A stretch of DNA of 5,979 nucleotides. It comes from Thaumarchaeota archaeon UBA160. GTDB lineage: Archaea > Thermoproteota > Nitrososphaeria > Conexivisphaerales > UBA164. The stretch is from the NCBI GenBank assembly GCA_002506605.1, contig DAXX01000003.1:1-5979 (forward strand), in the 5' to 3' direction. Position numbers and translations under genes: made by a program. The notes under the pieces are model-generated. The model was not told the DNA's origin. It saw nothing but the letters and a program-made list of their open reading frames with translations, and ran no database searches. Shown piece by piece: positions 1 through 5,979 of this stretch. Numbering within the stretch: position 1 is the first letter of the stretch; the number at the start of each line of letters is the position of its first letter.

Positions 1-1
1 T

Positions 2-73
2 TCAGCTAACATCAGTTGCTTTTACAACTTTATATTCTATTTCATTAAGAATAACTTTCTGCAATTCTTGCAA
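2..73 (-). CDS. Possible 23-codon divergent small ORF (hypothetical)
   Basis: On the minus strand, TTG at 73-71 opens 23 codons (MQELQKVILNEIEYKVVKAT, then DVS) ending in TGA at 4-2. I do not recognise it. In its favour, the composition resembles real genes here (Glu/Lys-rich, GAA/AAA/GTT/ATA codons). A GGGGAGGGGGG tract sits 5 bases before the TTG, with its GGAGG core 9 bases before it. The palindromic TTTAAA could act as its promoter. Against it are the very short length, the TTG start and an in-frame TAG just upstream that prevents extension. The window edge lies 1 base past the stop, so it could also be the start of a longer gene broken by a frameshift; a second minus-strand ATG at 12-10 runs off the window in another frame. 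Confidence 0.2.
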   Translation of the reverse strand: MQELQKVILNEIEYKVVKATDVS

Positions 74-78
74 TGAGT

Positions 79-98
79 CCCCCCTCCCCTATAATCCC
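79..98. other. C-rich/G-rich tract in the leader
   Basis: Six Cs, a T, four Cs, then TATAAT and three Cs, in an otherwise AT-rich leader. Read on the minus strand it is GGG, a 6-base gap, GGGG, A, GGGGGG: three G-runs of three or more, one short of the classic four-run quadruplex, though a two-layer form is possible. It ends 6 bases before the TATA-like element. It could be a protein-binding site, a structured element, or a purine-rich ribosome-binding site for a minus-strand start at 73. No function can be assigned from the sequence. Confidence 0.35.
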
Positions 99-104
99 TG
101 TTAA

Positions 105-112
105 TTTAAATA
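105..112 (+). promoter_or_regulatory. Putative TATA box for the nurA-herA-mre11-rad50 operon
   Basis: TTTAAATA is an archaeal TATA-like octamer in the AT-rich stretch just before nurA. Its centre lies about 27 bases before GTG 136, the normal archaeal distance from TATA box to transcription start. This would give a leaderless or nearly leaderless mRNA, consistent with the absence of a ribosome-binding site before nurA while the three downstream genes each have one. No clear purine-rich BRE is visible just upstream. The core TTTAAA is palindromic, so it could also fire leftwards. This is inferred from position and composition only. Confidence 0.5.
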
Positions 113-135
113 TCCGTGGCGAATTTAGTTAATTC

Positions 136-993
136 GTGATAACTGAAGTTTACATGTTTATAAATGAAAATAGAGATATGATGCTAAAAAAAGTAAAAGA
201 AGATGAAGAAATTGCAAAAAAAGTAAAAGAGATGTGGAACGAGAGCTCGATAGGAAGTTCACGCGCTAACTTAGTGGGCATAGACAGCAGCTGGAACAGC
301 ACAAGGCATCATGGCTTTTTCTTTTATATAGTTGATGCGGTGGCTGTCGATTCTTTTGGGAACAATGTGGTTTCTCCAAAGTACATTGTTGACATTGATA
401 CTCCTATAACATTTGAAGATGGCGTTGTAGCTTATAACACTCAGAGGTATTTACAAAGCATAGGCATGGAATTCGAACATGATCTTGCTGTAGAAGCTTC
501 AGAAAAAGGCTACACAGTACTCATAGATAACTCGGCTCTAGCTTTGATATATGACAGGCACGATAAAAAAGAAAAGGTTTTTATAGAATATGCTAGCGAC
601 CTGATACGCATAAGAAATGTGATTTTTATAGCCAAAACCTCCGAAACCAAGAACGACCTTCAAGGAAACGTCGGAGATATCTACTATTATACAAAGTATA
701 CTGCAAGGGCTGGAATTTCGAGAGTTAGATACGATCAGCACGGGATTTCTGTTTTTTATGCGAGACTTGCAGACTGGGCTCCCGTTATAAAAGTTGAAGT
801 TCCAGGACAGTTAAATGAATCTGAAGCTTTAAAAGTTGCTGAAATGCTCAACTCTGTGTCTATAAACGGTTATCCATATCCTCTATTTCTTGCGCACAAG
901 AGGTGTAAGGTTACTGAGGAAGATATGAAGACGGCTGAAGCGTTATTGGGTCTTGGAATAGAACCCAGCCATAGGGAAGTGATTTGGGAATGA
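136..993 (+). CDS. nurA: NurA 5'-3' nuclease (HerA partner)
   Basis: This 285-residue protein matches the archaeal NurA nuclease, which works as a dimer docked on the HerA hexamer to degrade the 5' strand at DNA breaks. The RNase H-like nuclease fold shows as an early acidic strand (LVGIDSSWN, Asp50), a candidate Glu112 in GMEFEH, a second acidic strand (VLIDNSAL, Asp131), a lysine strand (FIAKTSETK, Lys167) and the C-terminal block GYPYPLFLAHK with His254. Asp50, Glu112, Asp131 and His254 are the likely Mn-binding/catalytic set, assigned by analogy. At 285 residues it is on the short side for the family. An in-frame TAA at 130-132 limits the start to GTG 136, ATG 154 or ATG 178/181. No Shine-Dalgarno site precedes any of them. 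GTG 136 is favoured because the upstream TATA-like box would place the transcript start there. It is the first gene of the operon and its stop overlaps herA. Identity is firm; the exact start is not. Confidence 0.93.
   Translation: MITEVYMFINENRDMMLKKVKEDEEIAKKVKEMWNESSIGSSRANLVGIDSSWNSTRHHGFFFYIVDAVAVDSFGNNVVSPKYIVDIDTPITFEDGVVAYNTQRYLQSIGMEFEHDLAVEASEKGYTVLIDNSALALIYDRHDKKEKVFIEYASDLIRIRNVIFIAKTSETKNDLQGNVGDIYYYTKYTARAGISRVRYDQHGISVFYARLADWAPVIKVEVPGQLNESEALKVAEMLNSVSINGYPYPLFLAHKRCKVTEEDMKTAEALLGLGIEPSHREVIWE
975..983 (+). promoter_or_regulatory. Ribosome-binding site for herA (decides ATG 990)
   Basis: GGAAGTGAT differs at one base from GGAGGTGAT, the complement of the archaeal 16S rRNA 3' end. 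It lies inside the end of nurA, 6 bases before ATG 990, and directly abuts the alternative TTG 984. It therefore favours the ATG as the start. Confidence 0.7.
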
Positions 994-2444
994 AGGCTAT
1001 CGTGGCGAACGAATCACGGGTTGATGAATTCAAGATAATTTCAGAAAAGCCTGCAAGGCTAGGGGAATACGTCGTGGCTCAGACAGGTGACGGAGAGATA
1101 CTTGGAATGGTTGAGGAAAGCACGATTACTAGCGCCATTATGGAAAATGCAAGGGACTATATTACAGCTAGCGAAGCTGAGAAGGTAGCTTCCGGAAATG
1201 CTAGGGATCGTGGCTATTCTTCTATAGTAAGGGTACTTGGGCTTGTTGAATCGCTTAAAAAAGGTAAGCCTGAAATGCCTTCTCTTCCAGCTGAACCTGG
1301 TACAGCTGTTGAGGAAGCTTCTGAAGACCTTCTTAAGAAAATATTCAGCTATGGAATTGAGGTGGGATCTCTGCTCAGAAAGCGTTCAGTAAGAGTGGGC
1401 GTAGATCTTGATGCTGTCGCTTCAAGGCATCTAGCTATACTTGGAGCTACTGGGAGCGGGAAATCTAACTTGCTGGCTTTGATAGCGAAAGCTGTAATGA
1501 ACTTAGGCGGAACCATGATTATTTTTGATTATCATGGCGAATATTCTTCTCTAAAAGGTTCTGTCTTGATAAGGGCAAAGATAAACCCCCGGGTTCTTGA
1601 TGCCGATGAGCTTGCAGATCTGCTAGAAATAAGGGAAACCGCATCAAAACAAAGGGAGGTCCTTGCAAGGGCGCTTACTAACGACGTTAAAACATCATCG
1701 GATTTCTGGGGATCCCTTGAAAATAACTTACGCAATGAAAAACGTTATCCGGATGTTGCAGTAAGAGTTATAGAATTAATGAATAGAGCGAGAAGAAGGA
1801 ACAGCAGAATCTTTGATACAGAAATAGGAGATCCGGTTAACATGATCAAGCCTAACACGGTAAATGTGTTGGATATGTCAGAGCTAACAGAATCTCAATC
1901 AAGACTAATAATAGCTTATTACGCTAGAGAAATCCTAGATCAAAGGAAGGCCTTCAGACATGGAGACAGGGAAGGCATAATCTTCGACACGCCTGTTATA
2001 ATAGCGGTTGAGGAAGCTCACGCATTCTTCCCTGAAGGAGAAAATAACGAAGCTCAAGAAATAATTTCAAAAATTGCAAGAGAGGGTAGGAAGTTTGGCG
2101 TTGGCCTTATTGTAGCTTCACAAAGACCGAGCAGGCTCAGCCAAGACGTTTTAAGCCAAATGGGTTCTCTAGCTGTCTTCAGAATATCGCAACCCCGTGA
2201 TCAGAACTATATAGTTGAATCTTCTGAGCTAGTATCTGAGGAGGTAGCTTCCAACCTTCCTTCCCTTAACAGCGGAGAAGCTGTCCTTTTGGGGCAATGG
2301 GTCAAGCTTCCTACTGTTGCTATGATAGATTTGGTTAAAGAAAAGCTGGTTGGTTCCGACATACATGCTATAAATGAGTGGATTATGAAGAAAAAAATAT
2401 CTGGCGTTGCCGATGAGCGGACAGATGAGATGATCATACATTGA
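990..2444 (+). CDS. herA: HerA bipolar DNA helicase/translocase ATPase
   Basis: This 484-residue protein is HerA, a FtsK/VirD4-like hexameric ATPase that pumps duplex DNA and, bound to NurA, drives end resection. Residues 1 to about 85 form the N-terminal HAS-barrel region. The RecA-like core follows: Walker A GATGSGKS (152-159), the family block FDYHGEY (179-185), Walker B VIIAVEEAHAF (336-346) with Glu341/Glu342, and the segment SKIAREGRKFGVGLIVASQR (360-379), which holds candidate arginine-finger residues (Arg364, Arg367) and sensor Gln378. The conserved LSQMGS and NLPSLNSGEAVLLGQ segments come next. Length is normal for the family. I chose ATG 990 over the in-frame TTG 984 because GGAAGTGAT at 975-983 lies 6 bases before the ATG but directly abuts the TTG. 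ATG 990 also makes an ATGA overlap with the nurA stop. The overlap suggests translation coupled to nurA, fitting the stable HerA-NurA complex. Confidence 0.96.
   Translation: MKAIVANESRVDEFKIISEKPARLGEYVVAQTGDGEILGMVEESTITSAIMENARDYITASEAEKVASGNARDRGYSSIVRVLGLVESLKKGKPEMPSLPAEPGTAVEEASEDLLKKIFSYGIEVGSLLRKRSVRVGVDLDAVASRHLAILGATGSGKSNLLALIAKAVMNLGGTMIIFDYHGEYSSLKGSVLIRAKINPRVLDADELADLLEIRETASKQREVLARALTNDVKTSSDFWGSLENNLRNEKRYPDVAVRVIELMNRARRRNSRIFDTEIGDPVNMIKPNTVNVLDMSELTESQSRLIIAYYAREILDQRKAFRHGDREGIIFDTPVIIAVEEAHAFFPEGENNEAQEIISKIAREGRKFGVGLIVASQRPSRLSQDVLSQMGSLAVFRISQPRDQNYIVESSELVSEEVASNLPSLNSGEAVLLGQWVKLPTVAMIDLVKEKLVGSDIHAINEWIMKKKISGVADERTDEMIIH
2427..2435 (+). promoter_or_regulatory. 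Ribosome-binding site for mre11 (supports TTG 2441)
   Basis: GAGATGATC differs at one base from GAGGTGATC, the complement of the archaeal 16S rRNA tail. It lies within the last codons of herA and 5 bases before TTG 2441, supporting that non-ATG start, which also yields the conserved Mre11 N-terminus. Confidence 0.65.
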
Positions 2445-3520
2445 TAATAGCACATATATCGGACACACACTTAGGGGCTATGCCATATGGACTCAGGGAA
2501 AGGTCAGAGGACTTTTATGACGTGTTCAGTGAAGCCATTGATGTCATAATAAAAGATCATATAAAGGTTGTAGTCCATTCGGGCGACATTTTCGATTCTC
2601 CTAAGCCTCCTGGGCTTGCAGTAAAGAACCTTTATTCTGAACTTAAAAGGCTTGATAACTCAGGCTCTAGGATGCTATTTGTGCTCGGCGAGCACGACAT
2701 AAGCAGGATGAAAGATGTTCCTTTTCCGCTCTTGCTAGGAGAGATGGGGTTTGCTACATACATAGGCGATGGCGAACCCCATGAACTTGAAGGTGTGACT
2801 TTCATAGGTTTTAACAAACATAGAAGAAGCGAGATAGGTCTTTTAAGAGATAAACTCTTAAATCTAAAACAAAATCCCGGAAAGAATGTATTAGCTCTAC
2901 ATCAAGGTCTTATAGAATTTCATGAATATGCGGGAGAAATGTCAACATCTGATCTTCCTGTGTGGTTTGATTATTATGCTATGGGGCACTTGCATGATCC
3001 TGGAATAAAAAGGTTTTCGGGATTAAAAGGAACTGTGAGCTATGCTGGAGCGACTGACGCTTCAGGAGGGTTCAACATCGTGGATCTCAGCATTGAAGAA
3101 GCCTCTGTTGAACGTGTCACCCTTCAGAGCGCGAGGAAAAGTTTCAAGTTCGTTATTGACTACAATGACCTTGAAAAAGGAGTTGGCGAGATTCTGAGAC
3201 AAATTTCAGGGCTTAGAAAAAAGCCTGTAGTTACTGTTATAATAAAAGGAAAAAACATTAACAGAGCTGTAGTTAATTATGTTTTAAAACCTGTTAACGA
3301 AGCTTCTTTAATGTTGCAAACAAAATTTGAAGAAGAAGAAGCTAGAGTCTTGCTGAGCGAAAGACCTACAGACCTTAAGTCGGAGATCTTAAATCAAGCT
3401 AAGAAAATAATGGAAAAAGATGGAGTTTATGCTATAGAAGAGCTTCTGCCGTTAGCAAATGACCCAGAAGCTATGGCAAAAAAGTTATGGGAAGCCTATG
3501 AAAATGGTGAGCTTGATTGA
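2441..3520 (+). CDS. mre11: Mre11 nuclease subunit of Mre11-Rad50
   Basis: This 359-residue calcineurin-like phosphoesterase is Mre11, which with Rad50 binds broken DNA ends and has Mn-dependent 3'-5' exonuclease and endonuclease activity. Motifs appear in order: SDTHLG (Asp8, His10), SGDIFD (Asp49), GEHD (83-86, His85), ALHQG (His154) and GHLHD (His183, His185). The third motif is normally GNHD; here the metal-ligand Asn84 is Glu. The expected DNA-capping region is about residues 235-300. The C-terminal tail from about 305 is a helical, charged segment where the Rad50 coiled-coil base would bind. The start is TTG at 2441: it gives the family-typical beginning MIIAHISDTHLG, has GAGATGATC 5 bases upstream, and overlaps the herA stop as TTGA. 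There is no frameshift or truncation. Archaeal Mre11 proteins are commonly somewhat longer, mostly from variable C-terminal linkers. Confidence 0.96.
   Translation: MIIAHISDTHLGAMPYGLRERSEDFYDVFSEAIDVIIKDHIKVVVHSGDIFDSPKPPGLAVKNLYSELKRLDNSGSRMLFVLGEHDISRMKDVPFPLLLGEMGFATYIGDGEPHELEGVTFIGFNKHRRSEIGLLRDKLLNLKQNPGKNVLALHQGLIEFHEYAGEMSTSDLPVWFDYYAMGHLHDPGIKRFSGLKGTVSYAGATDASGGFNIVDLSIEEASVERVTLQSARKSFKFVIDYNDLEKGVGEILRQISGLRKKPVVTVIIKGKNINRAVVNYVLKPVNEASLMLQTKFEEEEARVLLSERPTDLKSEILNQAKKIMEKDGVYAIEELLPLANDPEAMAKKLWEAYENGELD
3506..3510 (+). promoter_or_regulatory. Ribosome-binding site for rad50 (supports TTG 3517)
   Basis: GGTGA is an exact match to the core of the archaeal anti-Shine-Dalgarno complement. 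It lies within the last codons of mre11 and 6 bases before TTG 3517. It supports the TTG as the rad50 start and coupling to mre11 translation. Confidence 0.65.
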
Positions 3521-5955
3521 TAGAGAGCGTTGAGCTTGTTAACTTTCTTTCACACAGAAACACTAACATAATACTTGAGGACGGCGTAAATATATTTGTC
3601 GGCAACAACGGTTCCGGCAAGTCTTCCGTAGTTGATGCTATAACTTATGCACTTTATGGAGAGCACACAAGAGGCAGAAACAACGTTAATATAGTCTTTC
3701 GGGGAACATCGGGTGGCTATTCAAGAGTCATTTTTTCTGTCAATGGAAGAAAATATGTAGTTGAAAGGAAATTCGATAAAAAGGGAAGACTTGAAGGAGC
3801 TGTTCTCAAAGATGCTGAAAGTGGACTTATAGTGGCAGGTGAACGAAAACAGTACGGAGAATCTGTTGAAGAAGCCGTGACAAGAATACTTGGGCTTGAC
3901 TACGAAAAGATTAAGATAGTAGCTATAGTACAACAGGGAGAGCTAGATTCTATAGTTAATTATACTCCAAAAGATTTCAAAGATCTAATAAACAGCGTAG
4001 TTGGAATAAACATGCTTGGAGAAGCTTCAGAAACAATGGGAAGAGCCATAGATATATTTAGAAGTATGGTAGCCAAAAAGTACGGTTATGGTATAGACAG
4101 CATTGAGCAGCTGAAAAAAGACATAGAGAGTTTTAGAGAAATTAAAAAGAAAGCAGAAGCTGAAGCTAAAATGATTAAGGATGAGCTTCAGCCAATCCAG
4201 GCAGAATTGGAAAAGCTTGAAGACGAGCTTAGACATATGTCTGCTTTGAAAGCAAAATCCGATGAATTAAAAGCAGTTGTGACGCAATTTAAAAGACACG
4301 TCTCAGAAAAAAGGGCTGAACTCGAAAAGAAAAGAAAAGATCTAGAAAGGGATATACCGCTTGCAATAAATTATCTTGATTTTATTTCAGCAGATCCTGA
4401 AAAAAAGCTAAGTTATGCTGAAAATGAACTTAACGCTCTAGAGAGCGAATTACAAAATACGTTAACTTCTCTTAAAATAGCAATTGATGCGACAAAAAAA
4501 GTTGAGAAACTTATAAGAGATATAGATTCAATGAAATTAGAAAAAGAAAAAAACGAAAAAGAAATTACCCAACTTAAAACGCTTATCAAACCTTTGGAAA
4601 AATCTTTACTGATTTCTGAAAAAGACGTCGAAAATGAGCTTGAAAAGATAAGAGCTCAGATAGAAGAGCGTGAAAAAGAAAAAGCCAGATTAGAGGAACT
4701 CCTGGACAATTATAAACTTATAGAAAAAGATGGTGTGTGTCCTGTATGCGGATCTTTTGTTTCTGGCGAAGATGCAAATAACAAACGAAACCATGTTGAG
4801 GAAGAGCTCCGAAAAATAAGTGAAAATATAGAAGAGCTCCGAAAACAGGAAGCTAACGTTAAAAAAAGGTTAGACGCTGTAAGGGATGCTCATAAGATAG
4901 AACTCGAAAATTCAAAATATGAGAGCCAGATTTTGCTTCTTAATGAAAATGTAAAAAAACTAGAGACATTTATTTTAGAAAAGGAGAGTGAACTTAATGA
5001 ATATAAAGAAATCGCAGCTAAGGTTAAGGATCTTCAAGCATTAAGCGAGACTTTAAAGGAGAAGAAGAAAGCCGCTGAAGAAAACGTAAATGATCTAAGG
5101 AAAAAAATTACAGAAGCAAAGACTTGGCTTTTGTCAAAAGGAATATCAAGCAAAAATGACATAATTTTGATGCAGAACGAACTTTTAAACATTGCAAACA
5201 AACTTTCCGGTCCAGATAGTGAAATAGATCAAGAAGCTGCGATGCTTTATAAAAGAATTGAATTGTTACAAAAAGAAACAGCCGAATACAGCGAGGAAAA
5301 ATATGCTAATTTAGAAAAAAAGGTCAAAGAGCTAAGTGACAAGGCTAATAAGATGAGCGAGCAGATTGTCTCTAAAGAGACAATGGCTATGAATGCAGAA
5401 GAATCGCTGAAAAAGTTGGAGCCTGCTTTTGAAGGATTAAAAAAGGCTGCAGTTTATGTCGAGAAGTTCCAAAGAATCAGAGAAAGAATATTCCACAGAG
5501 ACGGAGAGCTTGCAAAAGGACTAAGATCATGGGCTGTAAGAAGTATTTCAGCTTTTGCTACTGATTACATACAGCTTTTCGGGACAGGAATATCAGAGAT
5601 CAAAATAAGCGAAGAGGAATCAAAGGTCGGCATAGAGTGTTATACCAGTTCTGGCTTTCAAGATATCAGCACGCTCAGCGGAGGAGAAAAAGTTGCAGTT
5701 GCTGTTGCAATAAGGTTCGCCATAGCAAAGCTTGTTAGCTCAGGTGCGATAGACTTCATCATAATGGACGAGCCGACCAATTATTTAGATGAAGAAAGAA
5801 AAAAAGCTTTTGTCGATTTAGTTAGGAATATGGGCGATGCCATAAGACAGATAATAATAATAACTCATGATAGGGAAATATTTGAAAATGAAAGCGTAAG
5901 CGCAGTCTTCAATTTTGAAAAGGTTAACGGCGAATCAAAAGTCAGCAAATCATAA
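3517..5955 (+). CDS. rad50: Rad50 SMC-like ATPase with zinc hook
   Basis: This 812-residue protein is Rad50, the ATP-driven clamp and tether of the Mre11-Rad50 complex. The N-terminal ATPase half has Walker A GNNGSGKSS (29-37) and the Q-loop VQQGELD (137-143). A first coiled-coil arm spans about 190-405 and leads to the zinc hook CPVCG (Cys408, Cys411), where two Rad50 molecules join through one zinc ion. The return arm spans about 414-655. The C-terminal ATPase half carries the ABC signature TLSGGEK (719-725, Ser721), Walker B IDFIIMDEPTN with Asp751/Glu752, D-loop NYLDEE (755-760) and H-loop His784. The arms are slightly shorter than in the roughly 880-residue Pyrococcus protein. The start is TTG 3517, preceded by GGTGA with a 6-base gap and overlapping the mre11 stop as TTGA; it places the first strand (IESVELVNFLSH) as the family expects. 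Lysine- and glutamate-rich codons make the arm region especially purine-rich. Confidence 0.97.
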   Translation: MIESVELVNFLSHRNTNIILEDGVNIFVGNNGSGKSSVVDAITYALYGEHTRGRNNVNIVFRGTSGGYSRVIFSVNGRKYVVERKFDKKGRLEGAVLKDAESGLIVAGERKQYGESVEEAVTRILGLDYEKIKIVAIVQQGELDSIVNYTPKDFKDLINSVVGINMLGEASETMGRAIDIFRSMVAKKYGYGIDSIEQLKKDIESFREIKKKAEAEAKMIKDELQPIQAELEKLEDELRHMSALKAKSDELKAVVTQFKRHVSEKRAELEKKRKDLERDIPLAINYLDFISADPEKKLSYAENELNALESELQNTLTSLKIAIDATKKVEKLIRDIDSMKLEKEKNEKEITQLKTLIKPLEKSLLISEKDVENELEKIRAQIEEREKEKARLEELLDNYKLIEKDGVCPVCGSFVSGEDANNKRNHVEEELRKISENIEELRKQEANVKKRLDAVRDAHKIELENSKYESQILLLNENVKKLETFILEKESELNEYKEIAAKVKDLQALSETLKEKKKAAEENVNDLRKKITEAKTWLLSKGISSKNDIILMQNELLNIANKLSGPDSEIDQEAAMLYKRIELLQKETAEYSEEKYANLEKKVKELSDKANKMSEQIVSKETMAMNAEESLKKLEPAFEGLKKAAVYVEKFQRIRERIFHRDGELAKGLRSWAVRSISAFATDYIQLFGTGISEIKISEEESKVGIECYTSSGFQDISTLSGGEKVAVAVAIRFAIAKLVSSGAIDFIIMDEPTNYLDEERKKAFVDLVRNMGDAIRQIIIITHDREIFENESVSAVFNFEKVNGESKVSKS

Positions 5956-5960
5956 ACAGT

Positions 5961-5968
5961 TTTATAAA
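5961..5968 (+). promoter_or_regulatory. TATA-like octamer after rad50
   Basis: TTTATAAA lies 5 bases after the rad50 stop. If used rightwards, transcription would begin about 27 bases on, beyond the window, so it may be the promoter of a separate downstream gene and mark the operon's end. The longest T-run here is four, so I do not call a terminator. AT-rich sequence makes such octamers common by chance. Confidence 0.3.
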
Positions 5969-5979
5969 CAAAATCTTTG

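Noticed and set aside
538..741. 67-codon minus-strand reading frame inside nurA
   Set aside because: It is antisense to a conserved gene with intact motifs, has no recognisable protein features, and fits chance openness opposite a purine-rich gene.
984..989. TTG 984 as the herA start, adding two residues
   Set aside because: The Shine-Dalgarno-like GGAAGTGAT would directly abut this TTG, whereas ATG 990 has a normal 6-base gap and forms the ATGA overlap.
2207..2470. Overlapping minus-strand frames (up to 87 codons) across the herA-mre11 junction
   Set aside because: They are antisense to conserved HerA and Mre11 segments, Ser/Ile-rich and low-information, with no supporting start signals.
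3508..3538. TGAGCTTG repeated at 3508-3515 and 3531-3538 across the mre11-rad50 junction
   Set aside because: Only 8 bases, and both copies are explained by coding (end of Mre11 and the VELV segment of Rad50); no site function is supported.
3721..4236. Phe/Ser-rich minus-strand frames of about 70 codons within rad50
   Set aside because: The hydrophobic, membrane-like look is the expected complement of Lys/Glu-rich coiled-coil codons (AAA/GAA read as TTT/TTC), not evidence of a gene.
5956..5979. Transcription terminator after rad50
   Set aside because: No T-run of five or more and no hairpin in the 24 bases available; any terminator would lie beyond the window.
1..5979. Mobile element, CRISPR array, tRNA/rRNA or phage-defence system
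   Set aside because: The four genes fill nearly the whole window with conserved housekeeping repair functions. I saw no repeat-spacer pattern, terminal repeats, transposase or RNA-gene motifs. HerA-NurA-like pairs occur in some bacterial defence islands, but here the Mre11-Rad50 linkage marks the standard archaeal repair operon.

Overview
The window is an archaeal DNA double-strand-break end-resection operon. Four genes lie head to tail on the + strand and fill positions 136 to 5955: nurA (5'-3' nuclease), herA (hexameric DNA-translocating ATPase), mre11 (Mn-dependent nuclease) and rad50 (SMC-like ATPase with a zinc hook). This set is found together in Archaea. The DNA is AT-rich and the coding strand is purine-rich. 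Arginine is mostly AGA/AGG and isoleucine is often ATA, which is common in thermophilic archaea. The ribosome-binding sites fit the archaeal 16S rRNA tail. I cannot name the lineage from the sequence alone.

Layout. Positions 1-135 are a short AT-rich leader. It holds an out-of-place C-rich run (79-98) and a TATA-like element (about 105-112), whose spacing points to transcription starting at or very near the first GTG of nurA. A 23-codon minus-strand reading frame in this leader (2-73) is a weak candidate for a divergent small gene. nurA, herA, mre11 and rad50 follow. At each of the three junctions the stop of one gene overlaps the start of the next by 4 bases (ATGA, TTGA, TTGA), with a Shine-Dalgarno-like site just upstream. 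This implies one mRNA and coupled translation. After rad50 only 24 bases remain, containing a second TATA-like octamer that may serve a gene beyond the window.

How the genes work together. From established work on the archaeal families, Mre11-Rad50 recognises broken ends, makes short incisions and opens or trims them. The HerA hexamer and NurA dimer then form a motor-nuclease that degrades the 5' strand, leaving a 3' single strand for RadA recombinase. All four proteins look intact and carry almost all expected catalytic motifs. The main departure is in Mre11, where the canonical GNHD metal-binding motif reads GEHD. NurA is compact, with DSS and DNS in place of the more usual DGS-like motifs. 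Rad50 has breaks in its two coiled-coil arms at similar distances from the zinc hook. I see no new multi-gene system, no mobile element, no CRISPR array and no RNA gene.
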